A DNA stretch of 64,000 nt, from the NCBI GenBank assembly GCA_903960515.1, contig CAJCBL010000065.1, positions 1 through 64,000 of the forward strand, written 5' to 3'. The stretch comes from an uncultured Verrucomicrobiota bacterium (lineage in GTDB: Bacteria > Verrucomicrobiota > Verrucomicrobiia > Opitutales > Opitutaceae). The position numbers and the translations under genes were made by a program. This document shows, piece after piece, positions 35,028 to 45,605 of this stretch. Below the pieces are notes generated by a model. The model was not told the DNA's origin. It saw only the letters and a list, made by a program, of their open reading frames with translations, and made no database searches. The first letter of the stretch is position 1. Every line of letters begins with the position of its first letter.

Positions 35028-37199
35028 ATGCCGCACTCCGCCCCCACCATATTTGTAAGCGAGCGCGTAGACCGGCGGCGGCTGGCCAAGCGCCGGTTCC
35101 TGTTTTTCACGACGATCTTCGTGCTCACCTCGATCGCCGGCTGGTTCATGGCCGATCTGCTCTGGAGCAGCGGCGTTCGCCCCGGGCACATGAGCGCCAT
35201 CGAGTGGGTGGTGCTGGTGCTCTTTGTTGTGCTTTTCGCCCACGTGGCCACGGGGTTCACGCATGCGATCTTCGGCTTCTATGCGCTCAACCGCGGCGGA
35301 GACTTCTGCCGCATCCAGCGGACGCTGCCGCTCGCCCAGGTGGATGCGCCGCTGGGGCCCACGGCGGTGATCATGCCGGTGTGCAACGAGGACTCCAGCC
35401 GGGTGTTTGAGGGGCTGCGCGTGATCTTTCGCTCGCTGGAGGAGACGGGGAAGCTGGGGCATTTCGACTTCTTCATCCTTAGCGACACCAGCGATCCCAA
35501 CAAATGGATCCAGGAGGAACTCGCCTGGGTGGAGCTGTGCAAGCAGGTGGGCGGCTTTGGGCGCATCTTCTACCGCAAGCGCCGGCAGGGCATCAACAAG
35601 AAGAGCGGCAACGTGGCCGACTTCCTGCGACGCTGGGGCAGCAAGTACCGCTACATCGCCGAGCTCGACGCCGACAGCATCATGACCGGCCGCGCCCTGG
35701 TGCGCATGGTGCAGTTGATGGAGCGCAATCCCAAGGTCGGTATCCTCCAGAGCGTACCGCGGCTGGTGCGCGGGGAGACTCTCTTCGCCCGCCTGCAGCA
35801 GTTCGCCAACCGCCTCTACAGCCCGGTCTTCCTGGCCGGTCTCAACTACTGGCAGCAGGGCGAGGGCAATTTCTGGGGACACAACGCCATCCTGCGCACG
35901 GCCCCGTTCATGGAGTTTTGCAGCCTGCCCGACCTGCCCGGCAGCGAGCCCTTTGGCGGGCGCATCCTCAGCCACGACTTCGTAGAGGCCGCCTTGATGG
36001 CGCGTGCCGGCTGGAGCGTATGGCTGGCCTACGACCTCGACGGCAGCTACGAGGAGGGACCGCCCACGCTCATCGACAGCGCCAAGCGCGACCGCCGCTG
36101 GTGTCAGGGCAATCTCCAGCACACCTGGCTGCTCTTCGCCCAGGGACTGCGCGGGGCCAGCCGCATCCATCTTCTCATGGGAATCATGGGCTATGTGGCG
36201 TCGCCGCTGTGGCTGTTTTTTCTGGTGCTGAGCACGATCCACGTATTTGACCAGGTGACCTCCGGCAACCTGCGGGTGGTCAACGAAATGGTCATCGAGG
36301 GCTGGGGGGTCTATCTGGAGCTGCCGCAGACCCTGGCGCTTTTCGGGCTTACGCTGGTGATGCTTTTTGTGCCGAAGATCCTGGGCGTGATCGTGCAATG
36401 GAGGGATGAGGGCCGGCAGCCTGTCTACGGAGGGCGGATGCGCATGCTGGTGAGCGCGCTGGTCGAGACGGTGATCTCCTCGCTGCTGGCGCCCATCAAC
36501 ATGATGTTCCACTCCAAATTCGTCGTGTTCACCCTGCTGGGCCAGGGCGTGGGCTGGATCACCCAGCGCCGCGGTGTAGACGAGGGCGATTGGCGCGAGG
36601 CCATCCTCACCCACTGGGGACAGACCGTGTTCGGCATCGTGTGGGGAATCTCTGCTTACATCGTGCTGCCATCCTTCTTCTGGTGGTTGAGCCCGGTGCT
36701 GGCGGGTCTGGTGCTGTCCATCCCGCTCTCGCTCTTTCTGGGCAGCGGCGTGCTGGGCGAAGTCACCCGGCGCTGGGGCCTGTTCCTGATGCCCGAGGAA
36801 ACGAGGCCCCCCTACGAACTGCGCCGCCTCGAGAAGAATCTGGCCGAGTGCTACCGGCACATGCTCCCCCTTGAGGCTTTGCGCGGAGACTACGGGCTGC
36901 TCCAGGCCGTGCTCGATCCGTACATCAACGCCCTGCACGTATCGCTCCAGCGGCAACGACGCCCGGCGGAGGCCACGAGGGCCTATTTCCTCAAGCTTCG
37001 CGAGCGGCTGCTGCGCGAGGGGCCGCCCAAGCTCACCGCCCGCGAGAAGCGCGCGCTGTTGCTCGACCCCGAGAGCATGGCCTGGCTGCACCAGCAGCTC
37101 TGGAGCCGCCCGCAGGGTGAATTGGCGGAGTGGTGGCAACTGGCCGTGCGTCAGTACAATGTGCTCACCGCCCAGCCGGTCACCGCGTTGTATCGCTGA
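35028..37199 (+). CDS. opgH: Glucans biosynthesis glucosyltransferase OpgH
   Basis: 723 aa, inner-membrane GT2 glycosyltransferase. Two N-terminal helices (about 24-44 and 58-84), then the catalytic domain: IMPVCNED at 115-122, DFFILSDTSDP, ELDADSIMTG (D-x-D at 214-216), SHDFVEAALM (acid at 317) and RDRRWCQGNLQH, the Q/RxxRW-type motif, at 354-365. Several C-terminal helices follow. It makes the beta-1,2-glucan backbone from UDP-glucose and exports it to the periplasm for OpgG. ATG 35028 is two bases after the previous stop. Confidence 0.95.
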   Translation: MPHSAPTIFVSERVDRRRLAKRRFLFFTTIFVLTSIAGWFMADLLWSSGVRPGHMSAIEWVVLVLFVVLFAHVATGFTHAIFGFYALNRGGDFCRIQRTLPLAQVDAPLGPTAVIMPVCNEDSSRVFEGLRVIFRSLEETGKLGHFDFFILSDTSDPNKWIQEELAWVELCKQVGGFGRIFYRKRRQGINKKSGNVADFLRRWGSKYRYIAELDADSIMTGRALVRMVQLMERNPKVGILQSVPRLVRGETLFARLQQFANRLYSPVFLAGLNYWQQGEGNFWGHNAILRTAPFMEFCSLPDLPGSEPFGGRILSHDFVEAALMARAGWSVWLAYDLDGSYEEGPPTLIDSAKRDRRWCQGNLQHTWLLFAQGLRGASRIHLLMGIMGYVASPLWLFFLVLSTIHVFDQVTSGNLRVVNEMVIEGWGVYLELPQTLALFGLTLVMLFVPKILGVIVQWRDEGRQPVYGGRMRMLVSALVETVISSLLAPINMMFHSKFVVFTLLGQGVGWITQRRGVDEGDWREAILTHWGQTVFGIVWGISAYIVLPSFFWWLSPVLAGLVLSIPLSLFLGSGVLGEVTRRWGLFLMPEETRPPYELRRLEKNLAECYRHMLPLEALRGDYGLLQAVLDPYINALHVSLQRQRRPAEATRAYFLKLRERLLREGPPKLTAREKRALLLDPESMAWLHQQLWSRPQGELAEWWQLAVRQYNVLTAQPVTALYR

Positions 37200-37281
37200 G
37201 CCGCAACCATTCAAGTGGCACGCCGCCCGCCCCTGTTTGGTCTCCACCGGGGGTGGTATGGGGCCGCTACCGCGTTTCGCT

Positions 37282-37333
37282 AACGCTGAACGCAGAAGGC
37301 CGAACGCAGAACGCGTTCCTGCGAACGCTGAAG
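37282..37333. repeat. Short CGCAGA/CGCTGA word repeats
   Basis: AACGCTGAA, AACGCAGAA, GAACGCAGAAC and GAACGCTGAAG follow each other with small spacers. The same word on the other strand (TTCTGCGTT) occurs at 5433-5450 inside the DUF4350 gene. The surrounding convergent spacer (37200-37467) has no gene. Confidence 0.5.
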
Positions 37334-37467
37334 CTCTCAGCTCCGCATTCTTCGCCAGGTCCGCCGCCAACGCCCATGTTGAGCCGGGATGGATGCAAGG
37401 TGTGACCCAGCAGGTGGATTGAAATGGTTACTGCTCTGCGATGGGCCCGGCCCCCGGGCGAGGAGAC

Positions 37468-40029
37468 TTACTCGGTGCGGAAGACCAGGGACTCCTGCGA
37501 GGTGGCATCGGCTCGCAGCCAGACGCGGCCGGGTATGGCGGCGCAGTCGATCACGCGCACCACCTCAGCGAAGCGCTGGGCGGAGGGCTCCAGTTCCAGC
37601 AGCCGGTTGGGCGCGTTGAGAAACCAGGACGCATCGATGGCGTTGCCGCTGTTGCGCGGGAAATAGGCCAGATAGAGCATGTCGTGCTCGACGATGTCGT
37701 TGAAAAAGTGAGTCCCCAGGGAGACGTCGGGGATGAGGCGCTCGTGCATCTCCACCATCTCGCACACCACGGAGGCGCGGCTGATCTCACCAAAGGATAC
37801 GGGGATGCCGAGCGAGGGGCTGTGGGTGCCCCAGCGGCCGGGCCCGATGAGCATGAGCCCGCGGTCGTCCTCGGGGTGTTTGCGGTTTAGCCGCCCGATG
37901 AGCCGGGCCACCTCGTAGCGGTCGCGGTCGGCCAGGCGTGCGTAGTGTGCGGTGACGATGTAGATGATGCGGGTGAGGGGTTGCTCGCGGCTCACCCCGA
38001 TCACGGCGCCGTTGGCGGTGAGCAGGCGCTGGCGCTCGATCTGCTCGGAGGGCAGCATGGTGCCGGTCTCCCTGCGGAACTGGAACGTACGGCACTGGAG
38101 GAGATGGATACGGTAGGTGCCGTCGGCAAGGAAGTTGAGGGTGAACTCGACATCGACTGGATGGTCGTAGGCCTCTTCGAGGAGGGTGAGCATCCGGCGC
38201 AGATCGGGAGCGACGGTGGTTTCGGTGAGCAGGCGATCGAAGGTGATCCAGGGATAGTTTTCCGCCGTGTAGGAGAGGTAGAGGTCTAGGGGGAAGTCGG
38301 GCTTCTCCTTGAGCACCTCGGGGAAATCCATCGAAACAAATTTCCCCTCCTTGAGGTCGAGGCAGTCCATGCGCCGCTGGCAGTGTTCGCGCACGTCGTC
38401 GAAGTTGGCCTCGGGGCGGCGAGTGGGGGAGTTGAGGGCGACCAGGCGGGTGTAGTCGTCGTCGCTGCGATCCACGGCGCGGGTACCGAGGCCGAAGACC
38501 AGTCGCACAACGCCGGCGCGTGGGTCGATGTCGGGGTGCCAGACGAAGGGGTTGTAGGAGAGGCCCACGCCGGCGGCCTGGGGATAGTAGTACCGGCCTT
38601 GGGGTGCGCCGGATACGCGCATGATCAGCAGGGCCATGCGCTCCTCGCTTTCGAGCAGGCCGCGGCGTTTGCGGTAACGCAGCGCCTCCTCGTCGAGCAC
38701 GCTGGCATAGACGCAGCGCACCGCCTTGAGCAGTTCGGACATGCGCTGCTCGCGGGAGCCGCGGTTGACCACGAAGACACTCTCGTATTTGCCGGAAAAG
38801 GCGTTGCCGCGGGCATCCTCCAGGATGGAGCTGGAGCGCACGATATAGGGCGACTCGCCGAAGTAATCGAGCATGCCCTGGAACTGCTCGAGGATGTTGT
38901 TGGGGAAACGCCCGACGGTGATGCGGTGGCGGCCTTCGTCGAGGCCCTGGAGAAAGGTATCCGCATCGCGCTGCTTCTCGCGGATCCACCAGACGTCGTT
39001 GCGCACGAGGAAGGTGATGAACACCTCGGCGCCTACGAAGAACGAGTCGTGCGCCTCCAGTTTGGCGGCGAGCTCGGCGTCGCGTTCGCGCAGGATGGCT
39101 CGGGCCACCAGCATGCCGAGGGTTTTGCCACCCACCGAGCCGATGCCGATCATGCGGTCGCGGATATCCAAAAAGTCCTCCAGCTTGAGGTAGCGCTCGA
39201 CCAGCGGGGCGATGCCGGAGCGGTGCACCCGCATGGCCCAGCGCACGCGCCGGGTCATGTCGTCGTAGGCTTCGAGCGAGCACTTGCCCGCCTTGAAATC
39301 CTGCGACACGGCGACGGCCTCGTGGAAGAGCTTGCGCCAGAAGCCGGCGCGGCGGTCGCTTTGGAGGCGGGGCCACTGCGTGCGGGAGAGGATCTGGGCG
39401 AGCACGGCGCTCTCCTTGACCGGCAGGAAGGCTTCGCCCTGGCGCACATGGATGGTGTTCATGGCCTCGCGCGAGCGATGCTGCACCTTCACGGGGCGCA
39501 CATAGAGGCGCCCGTCCAGGCGGAACAGATCCAGCATGAACTGGGTGGTGCTGCGGATGGGGTCGAGCGCGTAGCTGGAGTGCTGGTCGCGATAGAGGCC
39601 GAAGTAGGTGACCGTCTCCAGGACCAGGAGCCTGGGGCAGGTGAGCATGAAGAAGTTGCCCAGGCTCTGGTCGGAACCCCAGATCTCGGAGAGGTGGGAG
39701 ATGCAGTCGAAGACGTACACGGTGCCGCGGCCGGCGCGCTCGATCACCGCATGTACGTCGCGCACGAAGTTCTCGAAGCCGTTGGCGGGATACACCTCGC
39801 AGACTTCGGCATCGACGGAGTCGGGCACCAGTGCGGGATGGTTGGCGAAGCGGAAGTAGATGAGGTGGCGGCCGGCGGCCTTGGCCGCGTGCACGTAGGG
39901 CGCGACTAGCTCGCGGTACTCCTCGATGTCCTCGACTTCCCAGACGACGTTGTCGCCCGCATCGATGCCGTGGAGAACCCGATCAAGCCCGGGCAGGCCG
40001 GTGGTGAAGGTGGAGCGGGGCTTGGTCAT
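37468..40029 (-). CDS. Degenerate KaiC-like domain fused to PPDK-type ATP-grasp domain
   Basis: 853 aa, no membrane segment. Residues 1-230 follow the KaiC/RecA-like pattern (TTGLPGLDRVLHGIDAGD) but the Walker A loop GxxGxGKT is replaced by EVEDIEEY (31-38), so this half should not bind ATP normally; a B-strand YVFDCISHL remains. From about 285 a PPDK_N/PEP-synthase ATP-grasp domain follows (GSVGGKTLGMLVA; YIVRSSSILEDARGNAFSGKYESVFVV). The phosphohistidine swivelling domain (TSGH motif) and the PEP-binding barrel of real PPDK are absent. It may be an ATP-dependent phosphotransferase with an unknown acceptor. The leader is CT-rich. Confidence 0.78.
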   Translation of the reverse strand: MTKPRSTFTTGLPGLDRVLHGIDAGDNVVWEVEDIEEYRELVAPYVHAAKAAGRHLIYFRFANHPALVPDSVDAEVCEVYPANGFENFVRDVHAVIERAGRGTVYVFDCISHLSEIWGSDQSLGNFFMLTCPRLLVLETVTYFGLYRDQHSSYALDPIRSTTQFMLDLFRLDGRLYVRPVKVQHRSREAMNTIHVRQGEAFLPVKESAVLAQILSRTQWPRLQSDRRAGFWRKLFHEAVAVSQDFKAGKCSLEAYDDMTRRVRWAMRVHRSGIAPLVERYLKLEDFLDIRDRMIGIGSVGGKTLGMLVARAILRERDAELAAKLEAHDSFFVGAEVFITFLVRNDVWWIREKQRDADTFLQGLDEGRHRITVGRFPNNILEQFQGMLDYFGESPYIVRSSSILEDARGNAFSGKYESVFVVNRGSREQRMSELLKAVRCVYASVLDEEALRYRKRRGLLESEERMALLIMRVSGAPQGRYYYPQAAGVGLSYNPFVWHPDIDPRAGVVRLVFGLGTRAVDRSDDDYTRLVALNSPTRRPEANFDDVREHCQRRMDCLDLKEGKFVSMDFPEVLKEKPDFPLDLYLSYTAENYPWITFDRLLTETTVAPDLRRMLTLLEEAYDHPVDVEFTLNFLADGTYRIHLLQCRTFQFRRETGTMLPSEQIERQRLLTANGAVIGVSREQPLTRIIYIVTAHYARLADRDRYEVARLIGRLNRKHPEDDRGLMLIGPGRWGTHSPSLGIPVSFGEISRASVVCEMVEMHERLIPDVSLGTHFFNDIVEHDMLYLAYFPRNSGNAIDASWFLNAPNRLLELEPSAQRFAEVVRVIDCAAIPGRVWLRADATSQESLVFRTE

Positions 40030-40086
40030 GGAGTGGAGGATCGGAAGGACTAAAAGGGGGGGCGAACAGGGCAGATGGCAGAGTAA

Positions 40087-40112
40087 GGCCGCGCCCGGGG
40101 TGGGGCGCGGCC
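40087..40112 (-). terminator. Intrinsic terminator after gdhA
   Basis: Perfect 10-bp stem GGCCGCGCCC / GGGCGCGGCC with a 6-base loop, 24 bases beyond the gdhA stop. On the minus strand it is followed by TTACT. Confidence 0.7.
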
Positions 40113-40135
40113 TCGAGTGTGTGACAGGTGCGAAC

Positions 40136-41667
<1,532 letters not shown>

Positions 41668-41823
41668 GTGCGAGAGCCCGCGGTGCTGCCGGACCGGTGC
41701 CATCTCCTGGCGGTGGCGCCCGGTGGACAGTGGCGGGATGCCGCCGAGCGCCGGGCGCTGGTGGGCATCCCGGGCTGGCTCCAGTGGAGGGCCCGGCACG
41801 AGGGCCTCCCCCCGAGCGAGTAA
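41668..41823 (+). CDS. Candidate small protein (51 aa)
   Basis: GTG start at 41668 preceded by GGGAGGAGGA at 41656-41665, a strong Shine-Dalgarno sequence, which is rare in this window. The peptide begins REPAVLPDRCHLLAVAPGG and has two Trp residues near its end; its codons favour G or C at the third position as real genes here do. No family or membrane segment is recognised. It stands alone between gdhA and the 235-aa protein, so it remains a prediction; it could also be the end of a lost gene. Confidence 0.35.
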   Translation: MREPAVLPDRCHLLAVAPGGQWRDAAERRALVGIPGWLQWRARHEGLPPSE

Positions 41824-42024
41824 GCGGCGAACAGGGCGGGGCAGTGGACCTGCGCTCGTGGGGCCACTGCGCTGCCGTTTCCGCGGTGCTGCGGCCTCGC
41901 GCCCGCAAGGGCGGCACCGTTCTGCGATGACAAAAGCGGTTCACGCGTTTCAATCATCGGTTTTACGCTTGGAGTCGCGAGTGGTGCTGGCATTCTCACG
42001 CCACTTCAGCAGTATCCCCAAACC

Positions 42025-42732
42025 ATGTGCGCTGCATCCAGGAATCTTAATGCCCCCAGTTTGTTCGAGGTCGTTGTCGGTTCGCTACTCTCAGTTCTGC
42101 TGGGCGTGGTGCTGGCGGCGACGATCTTGATCCTCAAGCCGGTTGAGGTGGTCAAGGAGCTGCCCAAGGAGCCTGTCGCCGGGAAGCTCTACTATCTTGA
42201 AGGCAAGAAGGACTGGAACGCGGGAAGGAAATGGATGTTCAAGCGGGACGCCTTTTTGCAGGGCCACTCGGTGAGCGTAACCGAGGACGAGTTGAATACC
42301 TGGGTGGACAACATCTACCCTTCGGCCACTCCGCCGCCCTCGGGCAAAAAGGACAAGAAGGAGGAGGCTGCCGCCGCCGCCAACAAGCCCCTGATTTCCA
42401 CCGGCACGCCCAATTTCCGTCTGATGGGCGAGACGCTTAAATGCTGCGTGGTGTACGAGGTGAATGTTTTTGGATACTCTTTCAACGTGGCAGCCCAGGC
42501 CGAAGGCGCCTTCGCCAAGCCCAAGGGCAAGGATACCATCGAGTTCCGCCCCGATGTTTTCTACGTTGGCAGCCTGCCCGCCCACAAGCTCCTCGTGCTT
42601 AAGGCCCTGATCTTTAAGCAGGTGGTTGGTTGCTTCGAGTTGCCGGGGGATCTGGTGGGGATCTGGGCGAAGCTGGGTGACGTCAAGATCGAGAAGAAAC
42701 AGCTCGTATTCACGCTTCCCGAGCCTTCTTGA
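42025..42732 (+). CDS. Membrane-anchored protein of unknown function
   Basis: 235 aa. One N-terminal helix (about 14-38, VVVGSLLSVLLGVVLAATIL) anchors an outside domain. A Lys/Ala-rich linker at about 106-120 (GKKDKKEEAAAAANK) separates two beta-rich parts. No family is recognised; the size and anchor resemble hypothetical proteins of Verrucomicrobiota. It is a single gene followed by a GC palindrome (42749-42765). Confidence 0.7.
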   Translation: MCAASRNLNAPSLFEVVVGSLLSVLLGVVLAATILILKPVEVVKELPKEPVAGKLYYLEGKKDWNAGRKWMFKRDAFLQGHSVSVTEDELNTWVDNIYPSATPPPSGKKDKKEEAAAAANKPLISTGTPNFRLMGETLKCCVVYEVNVFGYSFNVAAQAEGAFAKPKGKDTIEFRPDVFYVGSLPAHKLLVLKALIFKQVVGCFELPGDLVGIWAKLGDVKIEKKQLVFTLPEPS

Positions 42733-42820
42733 GCGGAGCAGTAGCGAGCCGGCGGCGGCCGCCGGTGCCCAGGCTGGCGAAACTCCGGGGCAGGTTGGGG
42801 CCGGCGCCTCGCCCCCAGAG

Positions 42821-42945
42821 CGACGATTCAGTTGCAAGGTGCTTGCATGTGATCGGCGCTCTGAATCGCGTGCAAGCACGCTCCTACAGTGGAAACCTGA
42901 GTTCGCGCGCTTTCAGAGCGGAAAGCGGTACGATTGCATGGTTAC
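42821..42945 (-). repeat. Dispersed palindromic element, copy 1
   Basis: About 125 bases that align end to end with the reverse complement of 52411-52545. The shared right end is CGATTGCATGGTTAC; the other end is CGATTCAGT followed by a deletion. In the centre, GTGCTTGCATGTGAT and ATCGCGTGCAAGCAC form a hairpin with loop CGGCGCTCTGA. It has no coding capacity. It lies within the 309-base convergent spacer 42733-43041, which otherwise holds only a GC palindrome. Confidence 0.75.
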
Positions 42946-43041
42946 CATTCTGGTCTTCGCTTTCCGGTGTCAGCCTTCCGGTAAGCGGCCATACCGCACC
43001 GCTTGAGAACAGATTCGCGCGATAAGGCCGCTTGGCCTGCT

Positions 43042-44472
43042 TCAGCTTATCGTGCGCAACTGGATGCTATCCACCAGTTGGTCGTTGCTGGCCAGAAGGT
43101 CGGAGACGATCACGAGCTTGTCGCCGGGCTGGGCGCGGCCGGTGTCCTTGATCAGCTTGAGTGTGCTCAGCACCGTCTCTTCCGGTTGCGAGGAGAATGG
43201 CAGGAAGAGCGGGTCTACGCTGCGCAGCAGGGCGAGCTGGCGCTGAGTCTCCACATTGTTGGTGATCGCGAAGATGGGCGAGTAACGCGGCCGCAGCGCC
43301 GCCAGCCCCTGAGCCATGAATCCCTGGCGGGTGAAGACGACGATGCCGGTGGCCGGAAGTTGGTCGGCCATCATCACGGCGCTGCGCAGCACCTTCAGCT
43401 TGTCCGAGGAGAGGGCCAGTTTTGAGGCGTATCCGGCCCCTTCGGCCTCCTCCATGCGGCGGGCGACCTTGTCGAAGACCTGGACGCACTCCACCGGGTA
43501 TTTGCCGATCGTGGTCTCGCCGGAGAGCATGATGCAGTCGGCCTCCTCGAATACGGCGTTGGCGATGTCGGTGATCTCCGCGCGGGTGGGTACGGGATTC
43601 TCGATCATCGTCTCGAGCATGTGGGTGGCGATGATCACCGGGCGTCCGTGGGCCAGGCATGCCTGCACGGCTCGGCGCTGGAGGATGGGCAGGTCCTCGT
43701 AAGGACATTCGATTCCCAGATCGCCGCGGGCGACCATCAGGCCGTGGCTGGCGCGCACAATCTCATCGAGGTTGGCGATGGCCTGTTGGTCCTCGATCTT
43801 GGCGATAACGCGGGCCTTGGAGCGGTGCGCGCGCAGAAATTCGGCGAGCATCTCGATGTCCCGGCTTTCGCGTACGAAGGAAAGGGCTACGTAGTCGATG
43901 CCTTCTTCGATGCCCACCAGTGTGTCGGCGCGATCCTTCTCGGTGAACGACGGAAGGTTCACCCGCACGCCGGGCAGGTTGATGTGCCGGCGGCTGGTGA
44001 GAGGGCCGGGCACGAGCACCCGGCAACGCAGGCGGCGGGCATCCTTTTCCAGCACCTCGAGGCGGATGAGCCCGCTGTCCACCAGCACGGTGTCGCCCAC
44101 GGCGACATCCTTGACGATGTCGGCGTAATTTACGGACACGCTTCGCACTTCGCGCTCGGGCCGATCGGCGTGGGGCAGGGCGATGAAATCGAAGATCTCA
44201 CCGGCTACCAGTTCGAGCGGGGCGGCTACATCCCCTGTGCGTATCTCCGGACCTTTGATGTCCATCATGATCGCCACTTCCTTGTTCAAGCGGGCGCTCA
44301 CCGCGCGGATGCGCCGCACGACTGTGCGCACCCACTCGTGTTTCGCATGGGCCATGTTCAGGCGGACCACGTCGGCTCCGGCCTGGATGATGCGCTCCAA
44401 TGCGCTCTCGCTCTCGGAGGCAGGCCCGAGGGTGACGATGATCTTGGTGCGGCGAAAGTGCGGTCGGTTCAT
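43042..44472 (-). CDS. pyk: Pyruvate kinase
   Basis: 476 aa, full length. It transfers phosphate from phosphoenolpyruvate to ADP. Motifs: TKIIVTLGPAS, RLNMAHAKHEW (family RxNFSHG; Ser and Gly here are Ala), MMDIKGPEIRTGD, IAKIEDQQAIANLDEI (active-site Lys), MVARGDLGIE, THMLETMIENPVPTRAEITDIANAV and MLSGETTIGKYP. The start at 44472 was chosen because upstream residues are spacer-derived. It is a single gene; its leader is pyrimidine-rich. Confidence 0.95.
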   Translation of the reverse strand: MNRPHFRRTKIIVTLGPASESESALERIIQAGADVVRLNMAHAKHEWVRTVVRRIRAVSARLNKEVAIMMDIKGPEIRTGDVAAPLELVAGEIFDFIALPHADRPEREVRSVSVNYADIVKDVAVGDTVLVDSGLIRLEVLEKDARRLRCRVLVPGPLTSRRHINLPGVRVNLPSFTEKDRADTLVGIEEGIDYVALSFVRESRDIEMLAEFLRAHRSKARVIAKIEDQQAIANLDEIVRASHGLMVARGDLGIECPYEDLPILQRRAVQACLAHGRPVIIATHMLETMIENPVPTRAEITDIANAVFEEADCIMLSGETTIGKYPVECVQVFDKVARRMEEAEGAGYASKLALSSDKLKVLRSAVMMADQLPATGIVVFTRQGFMAQGLAALRPRYSPIFAITNNVETQRQLALLRSVDPLFLPFSSQPEETVLSTLKLIKDTGRAQPGDKLVIVSDLLASNDQLVDSIQLRTIS

Positions 44473-44792
44473 GGCGGACGGTGAATGAGCAGGAAGGCCG
44501 GCGGAGGCCAAGGACGGAAAACGGAATATGGGTATCGGTACCGATCGGCTGGTGCAAATGCGAGGAGCAGGCGGCATGCCCGTGCGGAGAGCACTTGAGG
44601 GCCGGGCGCTCCGCTAATGCAGAGCGCTGAATGCAGAGCCCAAGCAGAAGTAGGGAGAATCGAGCAACCTGCCTGCGTGCCTACACGCACAGGCAGGCTG
44701 GTAGTGAGAATCCTTCCGGTCTTCTTCCGGTATCGGGGTTCTTCACTCTGCTTTTTCCACTCTTCATTCTTCGCTACGTCCGCCGCAACCGC
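44473..44792. other. Spacer with word repeats and a hairpin
   Basis: No gene is visible. ATGCAGAGC occurs twice (44617-44625 and 44631-44639). A near-perfect hairpin lies at 44668-44697: CCTGCCTGCGTG pairs with CACGCACAGGCAGG around CCTA, with a two-base bulge. The last 30 bases (CATTCTTCGCTACGTCCGCC) resemble 37349-37371. The region also carries the pyk leader. Confidence 0.45.
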
Positions 44793-45605
44793 TCACGCCC
44801 ACTCCACCATCGCGGAGCCGGTGCCGGGAGCCACGGGAGTAACCCGGAAACGGACACCAGTTTCACCGCTGGTGAGTGGCGCGAACTCCCGCGCCACGGC
44901 TTCGAGGCTGTTGCAGTCGCGGCTGAGGTGGGCGAGGAAGACCTCGCGCAGCGTGGGCTGCTCGGCGTGGCAGGAGGCTAGGAAGGCGTGCGCGTCCTGG
45001 TTGGAGAGGTGGCCGTGGCGGCCGGCGATGCGTTGCTTCACCGACCACGGGCGCTTGGTGTCGTCCTCAAGCAACTTGGCATCGTAGTTGGCTTCCAGGA
45101 CCAGCAGGTCTACGCCGCGCACTCGCTCGCGCACCAGTTGCGGCAGATGGCCCAGGTCGGTGAGCCAGCCCAGGCGGCGGCGGGGGGAGAGCAGGTCGTC
45201 GTGGCCCCAGGAGAAGACAAAGCCCACCGGGTCGGCGGCGTCGTGGGGCACGGAGAAGGCGTCGATGGTGAGGTCGCGGAACTGGAAACGTGTCCCGGGT
45301 TCGAACACCTGCCAGGCCAGGGGCCGGCCGAGAGAGCGGGAGAGCACCTCTGAGGTGGCGGCCGTGGCGAAGACCTTGAGCTGGGGAAACCGCTTGAGCC
45401 CGCTGAGGGCGGCGGTGTGGTCGCCGTGTTCGTGTGTGAGAAAGATGGCGTCGATGCGGTCGATCGATTCGCCGATGGCTGTGAGCATCTCGCCCAGGCG
45501 GCGGGCGGAGAAACCGGCGTCGATGAGGATGCGCGAGTCGTCGGTCTGCAGAAAGGCGGAGTTGCCGCTGCTACCGGAGCCAAGAATACAGAAACGCATC
45601 GCCAT
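44793..45605 (-). CDS. Metallo-beta-lactamase fold hydrolase (WalJ/YycJ-like)
   Basis: 270 aa. The N-terminus MRFCILGSGSSGNSAFL and the metal motif LTHEHGDH (H58, H60, D62, H63) are those of the YycJ/WalJ family, MBL proteins linked to DNA processing or cell-wall control in Firmicutes. Further typical parts: DAGFSARRLGEML, SVPHDAADPVGFVF, LEANYD and GRHGHLSNQDA. The ATG at 45605 (MAMRF) or 45599 (MRF) are both possible. It is a single gene, divergent from pnuC. Confidence 0.87.
   Translation of the reverse strand: MAMRFCILGSGSSGNSAFLQTDDSRILIDAGFSARRLGEMLTAIGESIDRIDAIFLTHEHGDHTAALSGLKRFPQLKVFATAATSEVLSRSLGRPLAWQVFEPGTRFQFRDLTIDAFSVPHDAADPVGFVFSWGHDDLLSPRRRLGWLTDLGHLPQLVRERVRGVDLLVLEANYDAKLLEDDTKRPWSVKQRIAGRHGHLSNQDAHAFLASCHAEQPTLREVFLAHLSRDCNSLEAVAREFAPLTSGETGVRFRVTPVAPGTGSAMVEWA

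Noticed and set aside
42749-42765. Terminator at the CCGGCGGC palindrome after the 235-aa gene
   Set aside because: It has a single-base centre and no T-run; more likely a GC palindrome or REP-like sequence.
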